64,000 nt of DNA, from positions 49,588 to 113,587 of the forward strand of contig CADACB010000001.1 of the NCBI GenBank assembly GCA_902786345.1, written 5' to 3'. This DNA is from an uncultured Ruminococcus sp. GTDB lineage: Bacteria; Bacillota; Clostridia; Oscillospirales; Acutalibacteraceae. The notes beneath the pieces were generated by a model, which was not told the DNA's origin, made no database searches, and saw only the letters and a program-made list of their open reading frames with translations. Of the stretch, positions 24,781 to 34,325 are shown one piece after another. Within the stretch, counting starts at the first letter, position 1. The number at the start of each line of letters is the position of its first letter. The translations under genes were made by a program, and so were the position numbers.

Positions 24781-25802
24781 AGGCTCAGTATCTTCTCGGC
24801 AGATGCCTTAACTATGGCATATACAGCCTCCATATCCTCAACACTTGCAAGACTGCTTGAAGAATGAATATATCTGCATGGTACAGAAACAGCCATTGTA
24901 CGTACACCGCCTCTTGAACAATGTATAGCACCTGCATCATTTCCTCCTGCTATCATAGTTTTGGTCTGTACCTTTACTCCATGCTTCTTTGCAAGCTCCA
25001 TACCAAGCCTGTAATATTCCTTATCATAAATTGTCGCCCTGTCCATAAAGGATATAACTGCACCGTCCCCTACACAGCAGACCTTCTTTTCATTCTCTGC
25101 ATATGGCACGTCCGACGCTGTAGTCGCTTCAACAACAACAGCACAATCGGGTTCAACTGAAAATGCCGCTGTTTTAGCCCCTCTCAGACCAATCTCCTCC
25201 TGTACCACAAAGCTGAAATACATATCATATTCAAGTTCCGATCTTATCATCTCTATCAAAACCAGACAGCCAAAACGATCATCTATCGCCTTTGAGATGA
25301 TACGGCCGTCCTTGTTTTCATATAGTGAATCGAACACCACAGAATCTCCAAGCGAAACATACTTTTCTGCTTCTTCTTTGCTGTCAGCACCAATGTCTAT
25401 TGAAAGAGTATCTATCGGCGGATTCTTTTTTCTCTCGTCAGGCTTAAGAAGATGAACAGGCTTTGCATTCACAACACCCCTCAGCTTGTTTTTTCCGATA
25501 AGAACATTTTTTGCAAATGCAGCACTGTCATTTATTCCTCCTACGGAAGTAAACTTCAAAGTGCCGTCAGAATTTATATATGTTACTATAAAGCCTACCT
25601 CATCCATATGTGCAGAGACAAGCATACGTTTTTCAGGTGTTTTTCTGCCCTTTTTGAATACAATAAGATTTCCCTGATTATCCGTTTTAATGTCATCTGC
25701 ATAGGGAGTTATCTCTTCAATTATAATATTTCTTACGTCATCCTCGCTGCCGGATATACCACCCGCTCTGCATAATTTTTCAAGAAGCTCATAATCAAGC
25801 AT
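24777..25802 (-). CDS. M42 family metallopeptidase (glutamyl aminopeptidase/TET type), copy 2
   Basis: About 341 residues with all the M42 metal-site motifs: SAHMDEVGF, KAIDDRFGC, VQEEIGLRGA with the catalytic Glu, GGNDAGAIH and the last ligand in CRYIHSSSS. Aminopeptidase of the dodecameric TET type in related organisms. The start at 25802 (MLDYELL) overlaps the stop of the other M42 gene by 8 bp. The two copies are diverged, so this is an old duplication rather than a recent one. Confidence 0.92.
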   Translation of the reverse strand: MLDYELLEKLCRAGGISGSEDDVRNIIIEEITPYADDIKTDNQGNLIVFKKGRKTPEKRMLVSAHMDEVGFIVTYINSDGTLKFTSVGGINDSAAFAKNVLIGKNKLRGVVNAKPVHLLKPDERKKNPPIDTLSIDIGADSKEEAEKYVSLGDSVVFDSLYENKDGRIISKAIDDRFGCLVLIEMIRSELEYDMYFSFVVQEEIGLRGAKTAAFSVEPDCAVVVEATTASDVPYAENEKKVCCVGDGAVISFMDRATIYDKEYYRLGMELAKKHGVKVQTKTMIAGGNDAGAIHCSRGGVRTMAVSVPCRYIHSSSSLASVEDMEAVYAIVKASAEKILSL

Positions 25803-26808
25803 TCTGTGCACCGCCTTCCATAACATATGCCGCAAGAAGCTCAGATACCCTTTCCATATCCTTAAGTGATACGATCTCCACCTGAGTATGCATATTCTTT
25901 GCAGGAACAGATATTACACCTGTTTTCACTCCGCTGCCTGAAACAGATATTTTGTCGGCATTCGTACCGGTTGAACCTCCGCACACCTCATAGTCACACT
26001 GCATTTCAAGTCTTTGTGCAAGCTCCTCAAGTTTTTTTGTCACATCACGGGACAGCACAGGCGATATACTGATGATTCCTCCACATCCAAGACTGCCGCT
26101 TTTTTCTGCCGGAACACCATCCTGTGCTGCAAATCCCACATCAACCACAACAGCCTCGTCAGGTCTGAGTGAAAATGCAGCAGTAGCGGCTCCAAGCTCA
26201 CTTGTTTCTTCCTGTACTGTAAACGTAAACGACACCCTGCAAGGTAGGTTCTTATCCCTCAGCGTAAGAGCAGTCTTCACAAGAACCGCACAGCCCGAAC
26301 GGTTATCAAGTGACGAAACAGCAACCCTGTCATTCAAAAGCTCTGCAAATACACTGCACACTATAATACTGTCACCAAGGCTTACAAGTTCCCTGACATC
26401 CTGTGCAGGCAAGCCCAAATCTATCCATATTTTATCCCTTGAAAGTTCTCCGTCATCCTTTGAAAGATGAGGCGGCATTGTACATATTACTCCAAGCAAA
26501 GTTTTCTTACCAAATATCCTGACAGTGCTGCCAGGCAGTGTACGAAGATCAATTCCACCAACAGGCTCAGCTTTTATAAATCCACGATCATCAATATATG
26601 TAACTGTAAGACCGATTCTGTCAATATGTGCGTCAAGCATAATATGCTTATCAGCATTTTTATCCCCCATAGAAGCAATTATATTGCCGCTGTTGTCAAA
26701 GATAATATCAGTGAAATCTCCCATCATTTCCCTGACAATATTTAGCATTCCGGATTCATCACCCGAAATACCCTTGTCAATACATAATTTTTCCAATATC
26801 TTTTTCAT
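25795..26808 (-). CDS. M42 family metallopeptidase, copy 1
   Basis: A 337-residue paralogue of the next gene. Motifs are DAHIDRIGL, SSLDNRSGC, VQEETSELGA, GGSTGTNADKIS and the final His in AKNMHTQ. The GTNAD pattern differs from the GGNDAG of its neighbour, which suggests a different N-terminal residue preference. AGGTG precedes the ATG. It likely heads the M42-M42-GNAT operon after the lipoprotein gene. Confidence 0.9.
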   Translation of the reverse strand: MKKILEKLCIDKGISGDESGMLNIVREMMGDFTDIIFDNSGNIIASMGDKNADKHIMLDAHIDRIGLTVTYIDDRGFIKAEPVGGIDLRTLPGSTVRIFGKKTLLGVICTMPPHLSKDDGELSRDKIWIDLGLPAQDVRELVSLGDSIIVCSVFAELLNDRVAVSSLDNRSGCAVLVKTALTLRDKNLPCRVSFTFTVQEETSELGAATAAFSLRPDEAVVVDVGFAAQDGVPAEKSGSLGCGGIISISPVLSRDVTKKLEELAQRLEMQCDYEVCGGSTGTNADKISVSGSGVKTGVISVPAKNMHTQVEIVSLKDMERVSELLAAYVMEGGAQNA

Positions 26809-26823
26809 TATATCCGCACCTTT

Positions 26824-27675
26824 TTATAATTTAAACTCCTCTGTTACATAAATAAACTGTGCCTTTTGAGGATATTTACTGCTGTCCTCTCCGATTTCTG
26901 TTCCCTCAGGCAAAACAGGCACAAGTGTTTCACCCGAAAGTCTGTAAATCGTATCATCAAATTTTGATTTATATTCTGTATATGCACTGTAATCAGGAAA
27001 ATCTATCGCTGTATCAATCTGGACAACACCATTGAACAGGTCAGTCAGTCTGATACTGTTGAATGTCATTCCCTCATTACGCTCTAACAAATCATCAGCA
27101 AGGGCAGCAAAATCAATTCCACCGAATCTGTCATTTATATATTCCTTTGCCTGACTGACAGCCTTATCTGAAGTTACCTTTGAATATGGATTGACAACCT
27201 TTACATCTATTGAATAATTTTTGTTCCCCCGAATTTCAAGCATTATCTCAGAGATAAAAACATCCTTGTTTTCAGCACTGAGCAGCTTTTGTATATATTT
27301 TTTCAGAGAATCTGTGCCGCCGGTTATTTTAATATTCACACTATTGAAAACAACATCTTTATTATCTTCAACCACCACTCCTGTATTCACAGAAAGACTC
27401 AGAACATTCATCCGGTCATCGCTGACATAAACAATATCCTTTATTTCATCAGGTTCAAGTGCCCTTGGATCAGCTCTTATGACTGACGGCTCAGATTTAT
27501 TTTCATCCGATTTTTCTCCCTGATTTTCATTTGTACTGTCCGGCTGAACATTATCTCCGTCTTCATATCCGCTTGCGTCAGTACTGCTCTCTTTATCACT
27601 CCGGTTATTACCGCATCCCGAAAAAACAGACAGCATCAGACCTATTATAATTATAAAACAAATCGATCTCTTCAT
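26824..27675 (-). CDS. Predicted lipoprotein of unknown function
   Basis: 283 residues. A signal peptide with lipobox SGC (Cys21) is followed by an acidic, Ser/Asn/Glu-rich linker (22-75) and a globular domain of alternating strands with EIMLEIRGN and DVKVVNPYSK. I do not recognise the domain. It lies 15 bp upstream of the first M42 gene on the same strand, so it is probably cotranscribed and may act at the cell surface on peptide supply, though nothing shows this. Confidence 0.7.
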   Translation of the reverse strand: MKRSICFIIIIGLMLSVFSGCGNNRSDKESSTDASGYEDGDNVQPDSTNENQGEKSDENKSEPSVIRADPRALEPDEIKDIVYVSDDRMNVLSLSVNTGVVVEDNKDVVFNSVNIKITGGTDSLKKYIQKLLSAENKDVFISEIMLEIRGNKNYSIDVKVVNPYSKVTSDKAVSQAKEYINDRFGGIDFAALADDLLERNEGMTFNSIRLTDLFNGVVQIDTAIDFPDYSAYTEYKSKFDDTIYRLSGETLVPVLPEGTEIGEDSSKYPQKAQFIYVTEEFKL

Positions 27676-27758
27676 TTAATCCCTATCCCTATAACAATTT
27701 ACTTCTCTGAAATCCGTCCGAATGTATATGTCTTTAAAAAACAGCTGTATAACATCAT

Positions 27759-27796
27759 ACACAGAATAATCTCTGCCTACAAATATTATTCTGTGT
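27759..27796 (-). terminator. Hairpin after tsaD
   Basis: ACACAGAATAAT and ATTATTCTGTGT make a 12-bp perfect stem about 53 bp beyond the tsaD stop. There is no immediate T-run; a TTTTTT lies about 20 bases further, so termination strength is uncertain. Confidence 0.5.
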
Positions 27797-27848
27797 TGCA
27801 GTTATTACAGACTGTAACCGTAATTTTTGATAATTCAATAACCTTTCG

Positions 27849-28853
27849 CTATTCTATAGACATTGTTGCCCTTGCATTGAGGTCAGTTCCGGCAACATTT
27901 CCGGCAAGATATTCATAATAAGCCTGTGAGCCGACCATAGCACCGTTGTCACCGCACAGTAAAAGCGGCGGATAATAACAACGCCAGCCTCTGTTTTTAC
28001 ATTCTTCTGACAGACGGCTTCTTAGAAGAGAATTTGCAGAGACACCTCCTGCAAGAACAAGCTTATTGTAACCAAGATCCTGTGCGGCTTTCATAAAGTT
28101 TTCAACAAGACTGTCAACAACAGCTTTTCTGAATGAAGCAGAAAGATCTGCAACAGGCAGTTCATTCCCCTTCTGTGACGCATTATGTATCAGATTTATC
28201 ACAGCGGTTTTCAGCCCCGAAAAGCTAAAATCATACGGTGCACCATCCACCCTTGGATGAGGCAGCCTGAATGAATCGGGATTTCCGTCCTGAGCCGCCC
28301 TATCAAGATGTATTCCTCCCGGATAAGGCATCCCCATTGCCCTTGCAGCTTTATCAAAGGCTTCTCCTGCAGCGTCATCACGGGTTTTTCCTATCACCTT
28401 CATTGATGTGTAGTCCTTTACCTCAACAATATGGCTGTGACCGCCCGAAACAACAAGACATAAAAACGGCGGCTCAAGCTCCTTATGCTCAATATAATTT
28501 GAGGCAATATGTGAGCGAAGATGATGTACCGGTATAAGCGGCAGTCCCGAAGCAGCAGACAATCCCTTTGCAAAGTTGACTCCCACCAGCAAAGCACCTA
28601 TAAGTCCCGGTGCATATGTAACAGCTATTGCATCAATACCCTTTAAGTCAAGCTCCGCCTGTGACAAAGCTTCCTTTACAACACCGTTTATGGCTTCACA
28701 ATGTCTTCTTGAAGCGATCTCGGGAACAACACCCCCATAAAGCTTATGCTCCTCTACCTGAGAAGCTACAACAGACGATAGTATTTTTCTGCCGTCTTCA
28801 ACCACAGCCGCTGCTGTTTCATCACAAGAGCTTTCAATTGCTAATATTTTCAT
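27849..28853 (-). CDS. tsaD: tRNA N6-threonylcarbamoyladenosine transferase TsaD
   Basis: A 334-residue ASKHA-fold enzyme starting MKILAIESSCDETA. The metal-binding HHLRSHIAS (HxxxH), LVVSGGHSH and LAGGVSAN are all present. It installs t6A37 in ANN-reading tRNAs with TsaB, TsaE and TsaC, none of which is in view. It follows rimI by 7 bp; tsaD/rimI pairing is common in Firmicutes. Confidence 0.96.
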   Translation of the reverse strand: MKILAIESSCDETAAAVVEDGRKILSSVVASQVEEHKLYGGVVPEIASRRHCEAINGVVKEALSQAELDLKGIDAIAVTYAPGLIGALLVGVNFAKGLSAASGLPLIPVHHLRSHIASNYIEHKELEPPFLCLVVSGGHSHIVEVKDYTSMKVIGKTRDDAAGEAFDKAARAMGMPYPGGIHLDRAAQDGNPDSFRLPHPRVDGAPYDFSFSGLKTAVINLIHNASQKGNELPVADLSASFRKAVVDSLVENFMKAAQDLGYNKLVLAGGVSANSLLRSRLSEECKNRGWRCYYPPLLLCGDNGAMVGSQAYYEYLAGNVAGTDLNARATMSIE

Positions 28854-28860
28854 ACTTATC

Positions 28861-29310
28861 CTACCTTGTAAAAATCTTTGTCATAATAAGAGCGTCCTCT
28901 GTCGGATTACGGTAAAAATTCTTCCGCAAACCCATTTCCTCAAAACCAAGAGACTGATAAAGCGAGATAGCCGGATAGTTTGTCTTTCTTACCTCAAGAG
29001 AAATAAAATCCGTACCCATAGCATCGGCAGTCATTATAGCTATTTTCAACAGAGCACGTCCCACACCCTTCCTCCTGAAGTCGGGATATACTGCAACATT
29101 AGTTACAAAACAGCTTTCACACACAACATAAACGCCAATATAGCCGACGACACTTCCTTCCGAAAGTGCAACAAAAAAATGTGCCGTATCATTGTCAAGC
29201 TCTTCCTCCAGACTTTTATATGACCACGGCTGTGTAAAGCATACCCTTTCAAGCTCAGCTACAGCTTCAAGGTGTTCACGCTCCATCTGAGCCAAAATAA
29301 GGTCTATCAT
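28861..29310 (-). CDS. rimI: Ribosomal-protein-alanine acetyltransferase RimI-like
   Basis: A 149-residue single-domain GNAT. VAVYPDFRRKGVGRALL is the acetyl-CoA loop, and YQSLGFEEMGLRKNFY is the RimI-typical C-terminal strand. Bacterial RimI acetylates the N-terminus of ribosomal protein S18. The start has AGGTG 7 bases upstream and overlaps the 3' end of the phosphatase gene by 35 bp, so translation is coupled. Order here is phosphatase, rimI, tsaD. Confidence 0.9.
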   Translation of the reverse strand: MIDLILAQMEREHLEAVAELERVCFTQPWSYKSLEEELDNDTAHFFVALSEGSVVGYIGVYVVCESCFVTNVAVYPDFRRKGVGRALLKIAIMTADAMGTDFISLEVRKTNYPAISLYQSLGFEEMGLRKNFYRNPTEDALIMTKIFTR

Positions 29311-29767
29311 TACTGTTCACCTTTAATTCTCCCTTATCAAGCTTTTTCTTCAAAAGCCTGCAAAATTCATCTATTGCAACCTCAATAAATCTTCTGCACC
29401 TGCGGTAGGTTATAAGATCGGAGCCATACGGATCAGGAACTCCTCCGCCAAGAATATATATCATACTTTTCGGAACGCCTATACTCATAAGCGTTTCGGC
29501 ATGCCCTGACGTCATAACAACATAAATATCAGTTATTTCAATATCACGTTCTCTTATTATCCTGGGCTGATGTCCGCTTATATCAAGACCAATCTCATTA
29601 CAAACAACAACTGCATTTTTCGATACTTTTTCTCCATCACAAAAACCCAGAGCGGCACTGCTGAATATACTGTTTATTCCATATTCTCGTGACTTCACCT
29701 CATATATAGCCTTTGCCATCGGGCTTCGGCAGGTATTGCCGGTGCATACGAATAAAATATGAAGCAT
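29276..29767 (-). CDS. Low-molecular-weight protein tyrosine/arginine phosphatase
   Basis: A 163-residue phosphatase. The P-loop CTGNTCRSP (Cys8-x5-Arg14) and the general-acid loop VPDPYGSD are intact. Thr at the P-loop position GNT resembles arginine phosphatases of the YwlE type, where a Thr favours phosphoarginine; that assignment is inference. It lies between polA and rimI with 21 bp to the former, so it is part of one operon. Confidence 0.9.
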   Translation of the reverse strand: MLHILFVCTGNTCRSPMAKAIYEVKSREYGINSIFSSAALGFCDGEKVSKNAVVVCNEIGLDISGHQPRIIRERDIEITDIYVVMTSGHAETLMSIGVPKSMIYILGGGVPDPYGSDLITYRRCRRFIEVAIDEFCRLLKKKLDKGELKVNSNDRPYFGSDGA

Positions 29768-29788
29768 ACTGACACTCCCCCCTGAAAA

Positions 29789-32386
29789 TTATCCCTTAGC
29801 CTCATACCATGTTTTTCCGATCCCTGCATCAGCCACCAGCTCAAGAGAAAGCTTCACGGCATTCTGCATTTCCTCACTAAGAAGCTGAGCTGCCTTTTTA
29901 GCTTCGTCTTCTGGTGCTTCAACAATCAGCTCATCGTGAACCTGTAAAATAAGCCTAGATCTCATATTCTCTCTCTTAAGCCTATCACTGACACGAATCA
30001 TTGCAATCTTTATAATATCGGCAGCAGTGCCCTGTATCGGCATATTACGTGCTGCACGTTCGCCAAAGGCACGTATATTCCTGTTTGACGAAGCAAGCTC
30101 GGGCAGATAGCGGCGTCTGCCAAACATTGTTGTTACATATCCGTCCTTTTTTGCCTGTTCAACAACATTTTTCATATAACTGTCAATTCCCGAATACAAA
30201 GACAGATACCCTTTGATATATCTGTCTGCTTCTTTGACACTTACTCCTATATCCTTTGAAAGAGAAAACGCACCCATACCATAAACTATTCCGAAATTTA
30301 CCGCCTTTGCCCTGCTTCTCAACTCGGGCGTTACCATATCTTCGGGCAATCCAAATACCCTTGCAGCTGTTGAAGTATGAATATCCCTTCCGTTTCTGAA
30401 GGCTTCTATCATATTCTCATCCTCTGCAATATGTGCAAGCACTCTGAGCTCTATCTGTGAATAATCCGCATCAACAAGCAGACAGCCGTCCTTTGCCTTG
30501 AAGAATTTTCTAAATTCCCTGCCTCGCTTTGTCCTTACGGGAATATTCTGCAAATTAGGTTCAGCTGAGCTTATTCTTCCTGTTCTTGTTTCAGTCTGGT
30601 TAAAGCTTGAATGTATTCTTCCGTCAGCCCCTATAACCTTCACAAGACCGTCACAATAGGTTGATTTTAGCTTTGTAACCGTTCTGTATTCAAGTATCTC
30701 ATCAATAACGGGATGATAAGGTCTTAATTCCTCAAGAACCTCTGCATTTGTTGAATATCCACTTTTGGTTTTCTTTTTGGCAGGAAGTCCGAGTTTATCA
30801 AACAGAGCCGAAGCAAGCTGCTTAGGCGAATTGATATTAAATTCTGTTCCGGTATGCTCATAAATATCTGACTGTAATCTGTCAATATCCTGCTGGAGCT
30901 GATTACCGTATTTTATAATACCCTCCTTGTCAGCCATAACACCTGAATTTTCCATTTCTGCAAGCACCCTTGCAAGAGGAAGCTCTATATCCTCAAGCAG
31001 CTTTGTCTGCTGTTTGCTTTCAATTTCCTGTTCAAGCCTGTCCGCAAGCGGAGTTAGCATTGCTGTAATACATTCTTTGTCACACCTATAGGGACTTACC
31101 CCATATTCCTTTACAAGCCTTTCAATTGAATAATCTGAGGAATCAGGATCGCGAAGATATGCCGCAAGACCTGTATCAAACGTCAGCCCTTTGCAATCCA
31201 CGTCGGCATTCTCAAGTGCTGCGAATACAGGCTTTGAGTCATTTGTACGTTTTTTTATACCGGCATCCTCAAAGAACCTCTTTACCAACTCTCTGAAATC
31301 AGGACTGAATGCATTGAAGCTATATACCCTTTCACCGTCAGACAGCTCAAGTGAGGTTATTTCCTCACCATCGGTTTCAGCTGAAAAATCAATGGTTTTG
31401 CCCTTAAGCTCCGAGCAGACCTTCAAAGCCTGTGCATTATCACAAAAAATCAGATTATGTGATTCCCTGCTTTTTTTTTCTGACTGTTCAGGGACAAAAA
31501 AATCTTGTCCTTCAAGCCCGAATTTCTTTATAAGACTAAAAAGCTCCAGCCTTGCCATAAGTCTTGCCGCATTTGCTTTTTCATCAGGATCAAGTGCATG
31601 TATCCTGTAATGCTCAAGATTTGTATCAACAGGTGCGTCGGTTCTTATAGTACCCAGCATACGGCTCATGTATGCACTGTCTTTGCCATCTATAAGTTTT
31701 TTTCTCATTGCCGGCTTAATATCAGTCGAGTCTATATTCTTATATATATTATCAAGATCGTGAAAACGTGCAACAAGCTCTGATGCACCCTTTTGTCCGA
31801 TACCTGCCACTCCAGGTATGCAGTCAGACGTATCGCCCTGAATTGCTTTTATATCTATAAGCTGTTCAGGATCTACTCCATAAACCTCCATAATTCTGGT
31901 TCTGTCATAAAGCGTAACCTCAGGCTTGCCGAATTTTGTTGCAGCTATCCTCACCGTAACCATATCCGATACCAACTGAAGACTGTCACGATCACCCGTT
32001 GCTATCATACATTCACAGCCGTCTTCCGTACATTTATGTGCAAGCGTGCCCAGAATATCATCCGCCTCAAATCCCTCACACGTAACTATCTTATATCCGA
32101 GCGCATTGAGCAGCTCCTTTAGCGGTTCAAGCTGAGAAGCAAGCTCCTGCGGCATTCCCTTACGGTTTGACTTATACCCGTCATATGCCTTATGACGAAA
32201 GGTAGGTGTCCTAAGGTCGAACGCAACAGCTGCTGCGTCCGGATTACTTTCTTCTATAATCTTATTCAGCGTATTCATAAATCCATATATTGCATTGGTA
32301 TACTGCCCATCCTTTGTTGTAAGCAGCTTTATACCGAAAAATGCACGGTTAAGTATACTGTTTCCGTCTATAACAAGAAGCTTCAT
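29789..32386 (-). CDS. polA: DNA polymerase I, proofreading site degenerate
   Basis: 865 residues. The 5'-3' exonuclease (1-290) begins MKLLVIDGNSILNRAF and has GFEADDILG and GDTSDCIPG. The polymerase (about 450-865) has DADYSQIELRVLAH, RAKAVNFGIVYGMG and LQVHDELI. The middle 3'-5' exonuclease region keeps its length, but its metal ligands are gone: motif I reads FSAETD instead of FDTET, and motif II has SKP instead of KYD. So it should fill gaps and remove primers without proofreading, like many Firmicutes PolI. The start at 32386 is chosen because GGAG precedes it. Confidence 0.95.
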   Translation of the reverse strand: MKLLVIDGNSILNRAFFGIKLLTTKDGQYTNAIYGFMNTLNKIIEESNPDAAAVAFDLRTPTFRHKAYDGYKSNRKGMPQELASQLEPLKELLNALGYKIVTCEGFEADDILGTLAHKCTEDGCECMIATGDRDSLQLVSDMVTVRIAATKFGKPEVTLYDRTRIMEVYGVDPEQLIDIKAIQGDTSDCIPGVAGIGQKGASELVARFHDLDNIYKNIDSTDIKPAMRKKLIDGKDSAYMSRMLGTIRTDAPVDTNLEHYRIHALDPDEKANAARLMARLELFSLIKKFGLEGQDFFVPEQSEKKSRESHNLIFCDNAQALKVCSELKGKTIDFSAETDGEEITSLELSDGERVYSFNAFSPDFRELVKRFFEDAGIKKRTNDSKPVFAALENADVDCKGLTFDTGLAAYLRDPDSSDYSIERLVKEYGVSPYRCDKECITAMLTPLADRLEQEIESKQQTKLLEDIELPLARVLAEMENSGVMADKEGIIKYGNQLQQDIDRLQSDIYEHTGTEFNINSPKQLASALFDKLGLPAKKKTKSGYSTNAEVLEELRPYHPVIDEILEYRTVTKLKSTYCDGLVKVIGADGRIHSSFNQTETRTGRISSAEPNLQNIPVRTKRGREFRKFFKAKDGCLLVDADYSQIELRVLAHIAEDENMIEAFRNGRDIHTSTAARVFGLPEDMVTPELRSRAKAVNFGIVYGMGAFSLSKDIGVSVKEADRYIKGYLSLYSGIDSYMKNVVEQAKKDGYVTTMFGRRRYLPELASSNRNIRAFGERAARNMPIQGTAADIIKIAMIRVSDRLKRENMRSRLILQVHDELIVEAPEDEAKKAAQLLSEEMQNAVKLSLELVADAGIGKTWYEAKG

Positions 32387-32416
32387 ATACCGCACTCCTT
32401 TTGAGGTTTATTTATA

Positions 32417-33622
32417 TTAATCCTGAGCCGCCTGAAGCGTACTGCGGCTTGCAGCTATCACAACATCCTCGCCGTGACGTATATAGACCCTTGGCACTCT
32501 TTTTCCCACAAGACAGACAAGCTCATAGTTTATTGTACCCGTAAGCTCTGCAACATCATCAAACGACAACGTATTGTTTTCACCATTTCCGATAACAATA
32601 ACCTCATCGCCCGACCTTACATTATCTATTCCGCTAACATCAAGCATAAGCTGGTCCATACACACTCTGCCTACAACAGGAGCTTTTTTTCCGTTCACCG
32701 TCATATATGCACGATTTCCAAGGCATCTTGTATATCCGTCCGCATATCCTATCGGCACCGTAGCCAGCCTGATAGGTTTATCAGCCACAAACGTTCCCCC
32801 ATAGCTCACAGGTGTACCGGGTTCTATCGTCTTGACCTGAGCGATAACACTTTTTATCTGCATTGCAGGATGAAGCTCAAGTCTGCCCTCAAGCTTCTTT
32901 GACGGCGAAAGCCCATAAAGTATTATTCCTGCACGAACGCAGTTAAAATGCGCCTGTTTATAGTCAATAACTGCACCGCTGTTTGAGCAGTGTACAACAT
33001 CAAAATGAAGACCTTCCTCTTTAAGTCTTTGCACAGCATCAGCAAAGCACTCAAGCTGATGAATCGTTGCATTCCTGCCCTCGTCTCCCTCGTCAGAAAC
33101 AGCAAAATGTGTAAATATTCCCTCAGCTTCAAGTCCCGACATTAAGCAGGCATTTTTTACAGCTTTCAAAGAAGAACTATCACGTTCTTTATTCTGATAC
33201 ATAAACCCGATACGGCTCATTCCCGTATCCATTTTTATATGAATTTTCACTTTTACATTCTGCTTTACAGCTTCCTCACTAAGCTCTTCAGCATACTCCT
33301 CCGAGAAGACCGCCTGACTTATATTATTCTCCGCAAGCACTCCTGCCATACTTGCAGGAGTATATCCCAATATAAGCACCGGCAGGCTTATTCCATTTTC
33401 CCTGAGCTGCAAAGCCTCTTCTATATTTGACACTGCGAATCTGTCCGCACCGATTTTTTCATAAAGTTTACCGAGAAAAACCGCACCATGTCCATATGCA
33501 TCTGCTTTTATAACACACATTATCTGTGCTTGTTCATCTACTGCATTTCTTATAACTTTATAGTTATGTTTGATCGCATCAACATCGACTTCTGCCCACG
33601 TTCTCCTCAAATATGCACCCAT
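32417..33622 (-). CDS. alr: Alanine racemase
   Basis: About 401 residues. VIKADAYGHGA holds the PLP lysine near the N-terminus, and the C-terminal beta domain carries VGRVCMDQLMLDV and the catalytic Tyr in PVSYGGTF. It makes D-Ala for peptidoglycan. The start at 33622 (MGAYLRRTW) follows GAAGGG; an in-frame ATG 21 bases upstream is less well placed. It lies 30 bp before polA on the same strand, so polA may be read from the alr promoter. Confidence 0.95.
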   Translation of the reverse strand: MGAYLRRTWAEVDVDAIKHNYKVIRNAVDEQAQIMCVIKADAYGHGAVFLGKLYEKIGADRFAVSNIEEALQLRENGISLPVLILGYTPASMAGVLAENNISQAVFSEEYAEELSEEAVKQNVKVKIHIKMDTGMSRIGFMYQNKERDSSSLKAVKNACLMSGLEAEGIFTHFAVSDEGDEGRNATIHQLECFADAVQRLKEEGLHFDVVHCSNSGAVIDYKQAHFNCVRAGIILYGLSPSKKLEGRLELHPAMQIKSVIAQVKTIEPGTPVSYGGTFVADKPIRLATVPIGYADGYTRCLGNRAYMTVNGKKAPVVGRVCMDQLMLDVSGIDNVRSGDEVIVIGNGENNTLSFDDVAELTGTINYELVCLVGKRVPRVYIRHGEDVVIAASRSTLQAAQD

Positions 33623-33866
33623 ACTAACCCTTCTTTTCAACAAAAAACATTTTCTCTCCTAACATTTTACCCCATCACCTCACCATTGTCAAGGCAGTGA
33701 CTCTGCAGTTCCGGCGAACTGCCGGTCCGGATTTCGTTCAAAATTTGTTGTAAACCGTTACTATTGCTGCATATGTTTGATACGCAATTCAAAAATAAGC
33801 TCTAGGTGCTCATATTTTACGGTATAACAAGAAAACTTAAGACTCAAAAACGAATGATACAAAGCA
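33623..33866. other. Intergenic region upstream of alr
   Basis: No gene seen. A small perfect hairpin, GCAGTTC-CGGC-GAACTGC, at 33705-33722 lies in the predicted alr leader. The rest is plain AT-rich sequence. Confidence 0.4.
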
Positions 33867-33896
33867 AAAATCCCGACACTTTCGTGTCAGGATTTT
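33867..33896 (-). terminator. Second hairpin downstream of tRNA-Ser
   Basis: AAAATCC-C-GACAC and GTGTC-A-GGATTTT pair with a TTTC loop; the minus strand continues GGGATTTTTGCTTTG. It may back up the stronger terminator at 33965. Confidence 0.6.
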
Positions 33897-33964
33897 CGCT
33901 TTGTCAACAGCGTACAAATTTTTTTCTTGTGGTGTGGTGCAGAATTTAAACTCCTGAAAAACAA

Positions 33965-34007
33965 GAAACCACAGAGAGCAACTTCACGAATTGCTCTCTG
34001 TGGTTTC
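33965..34007 (-). terminator. Terminator of tRNA-Ser
   Basis: A perfect 17-bp stem (33965-33981 with 33991-34007) with a 9-base loop begins 7 bp after the tRNA 3' end; the minus strand continues TTGTTTTTC. Confidence 0.85.
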
Positions 34008-34014
34008 GCACTGA

Positions 34015-34100
34015 CGGAAGCGGTGGGATTCGAACCCACGAGCCCTTGCAGGCTACCTGATTTCGAGTCAGGCCCGTTATGACCACTTCGATACGCTTCC
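34015..34100 (-). tRNA. tRNA-Ser (anticodon CGA)
   Basis: An 86-nt class II tRNA. The acceptor stem GGAAGCG/CGCTTCC has discriminator G. The anticodon arm is CCTGA-CTCGAAA-TCAGG, giving CGA, which reads UCG. A long variable arm and the T-loop GGTTCGAATCC are present. The CCA end is not encoded. It stands alone with its own terminator. Confidence 0.96.
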
Positions 34101-34237
34101 ATACAATCTGATTAACATAAATATTTTACATAATTTTATACCGTATGTCAATAGCCAATTAACCAAAATTCATATAACGCGAATAATCACCACATATAAA
34201 AACTGCTCTGCTGACAGCAGTCTCTTATATTACTCTA

Positions 34238-34294
34238 CAACTAAAAACCGAAACAGGATTTATCCGTATGATATCCTGTTCCGGTTTTTAGTTG
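34238..34294 (-). terminator. Terminator of the DUF1540 gene
   Basis: A 22-bp stem with one mismatch (34238-34259 with 34273-34294). On the plus strand it is followed by TTTTCTTTT, but no plus-strand gene precedes it. On the minus strand it lies 32 bp after the DUF1540 stop. Confidence 0.7.
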
Positions 34295-34325
34295 TTTTCT
34301 TTTACGTTGATCTCAGAATTTTACC

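Noticed and set aside
33887-34102. 71-residue minus-strand ORF
   Set aside because: It lies over tRNA-Ser and its terminator; its MEAYRSGHNGPDSKSG start is the known spurious translation of a serine tRNA.
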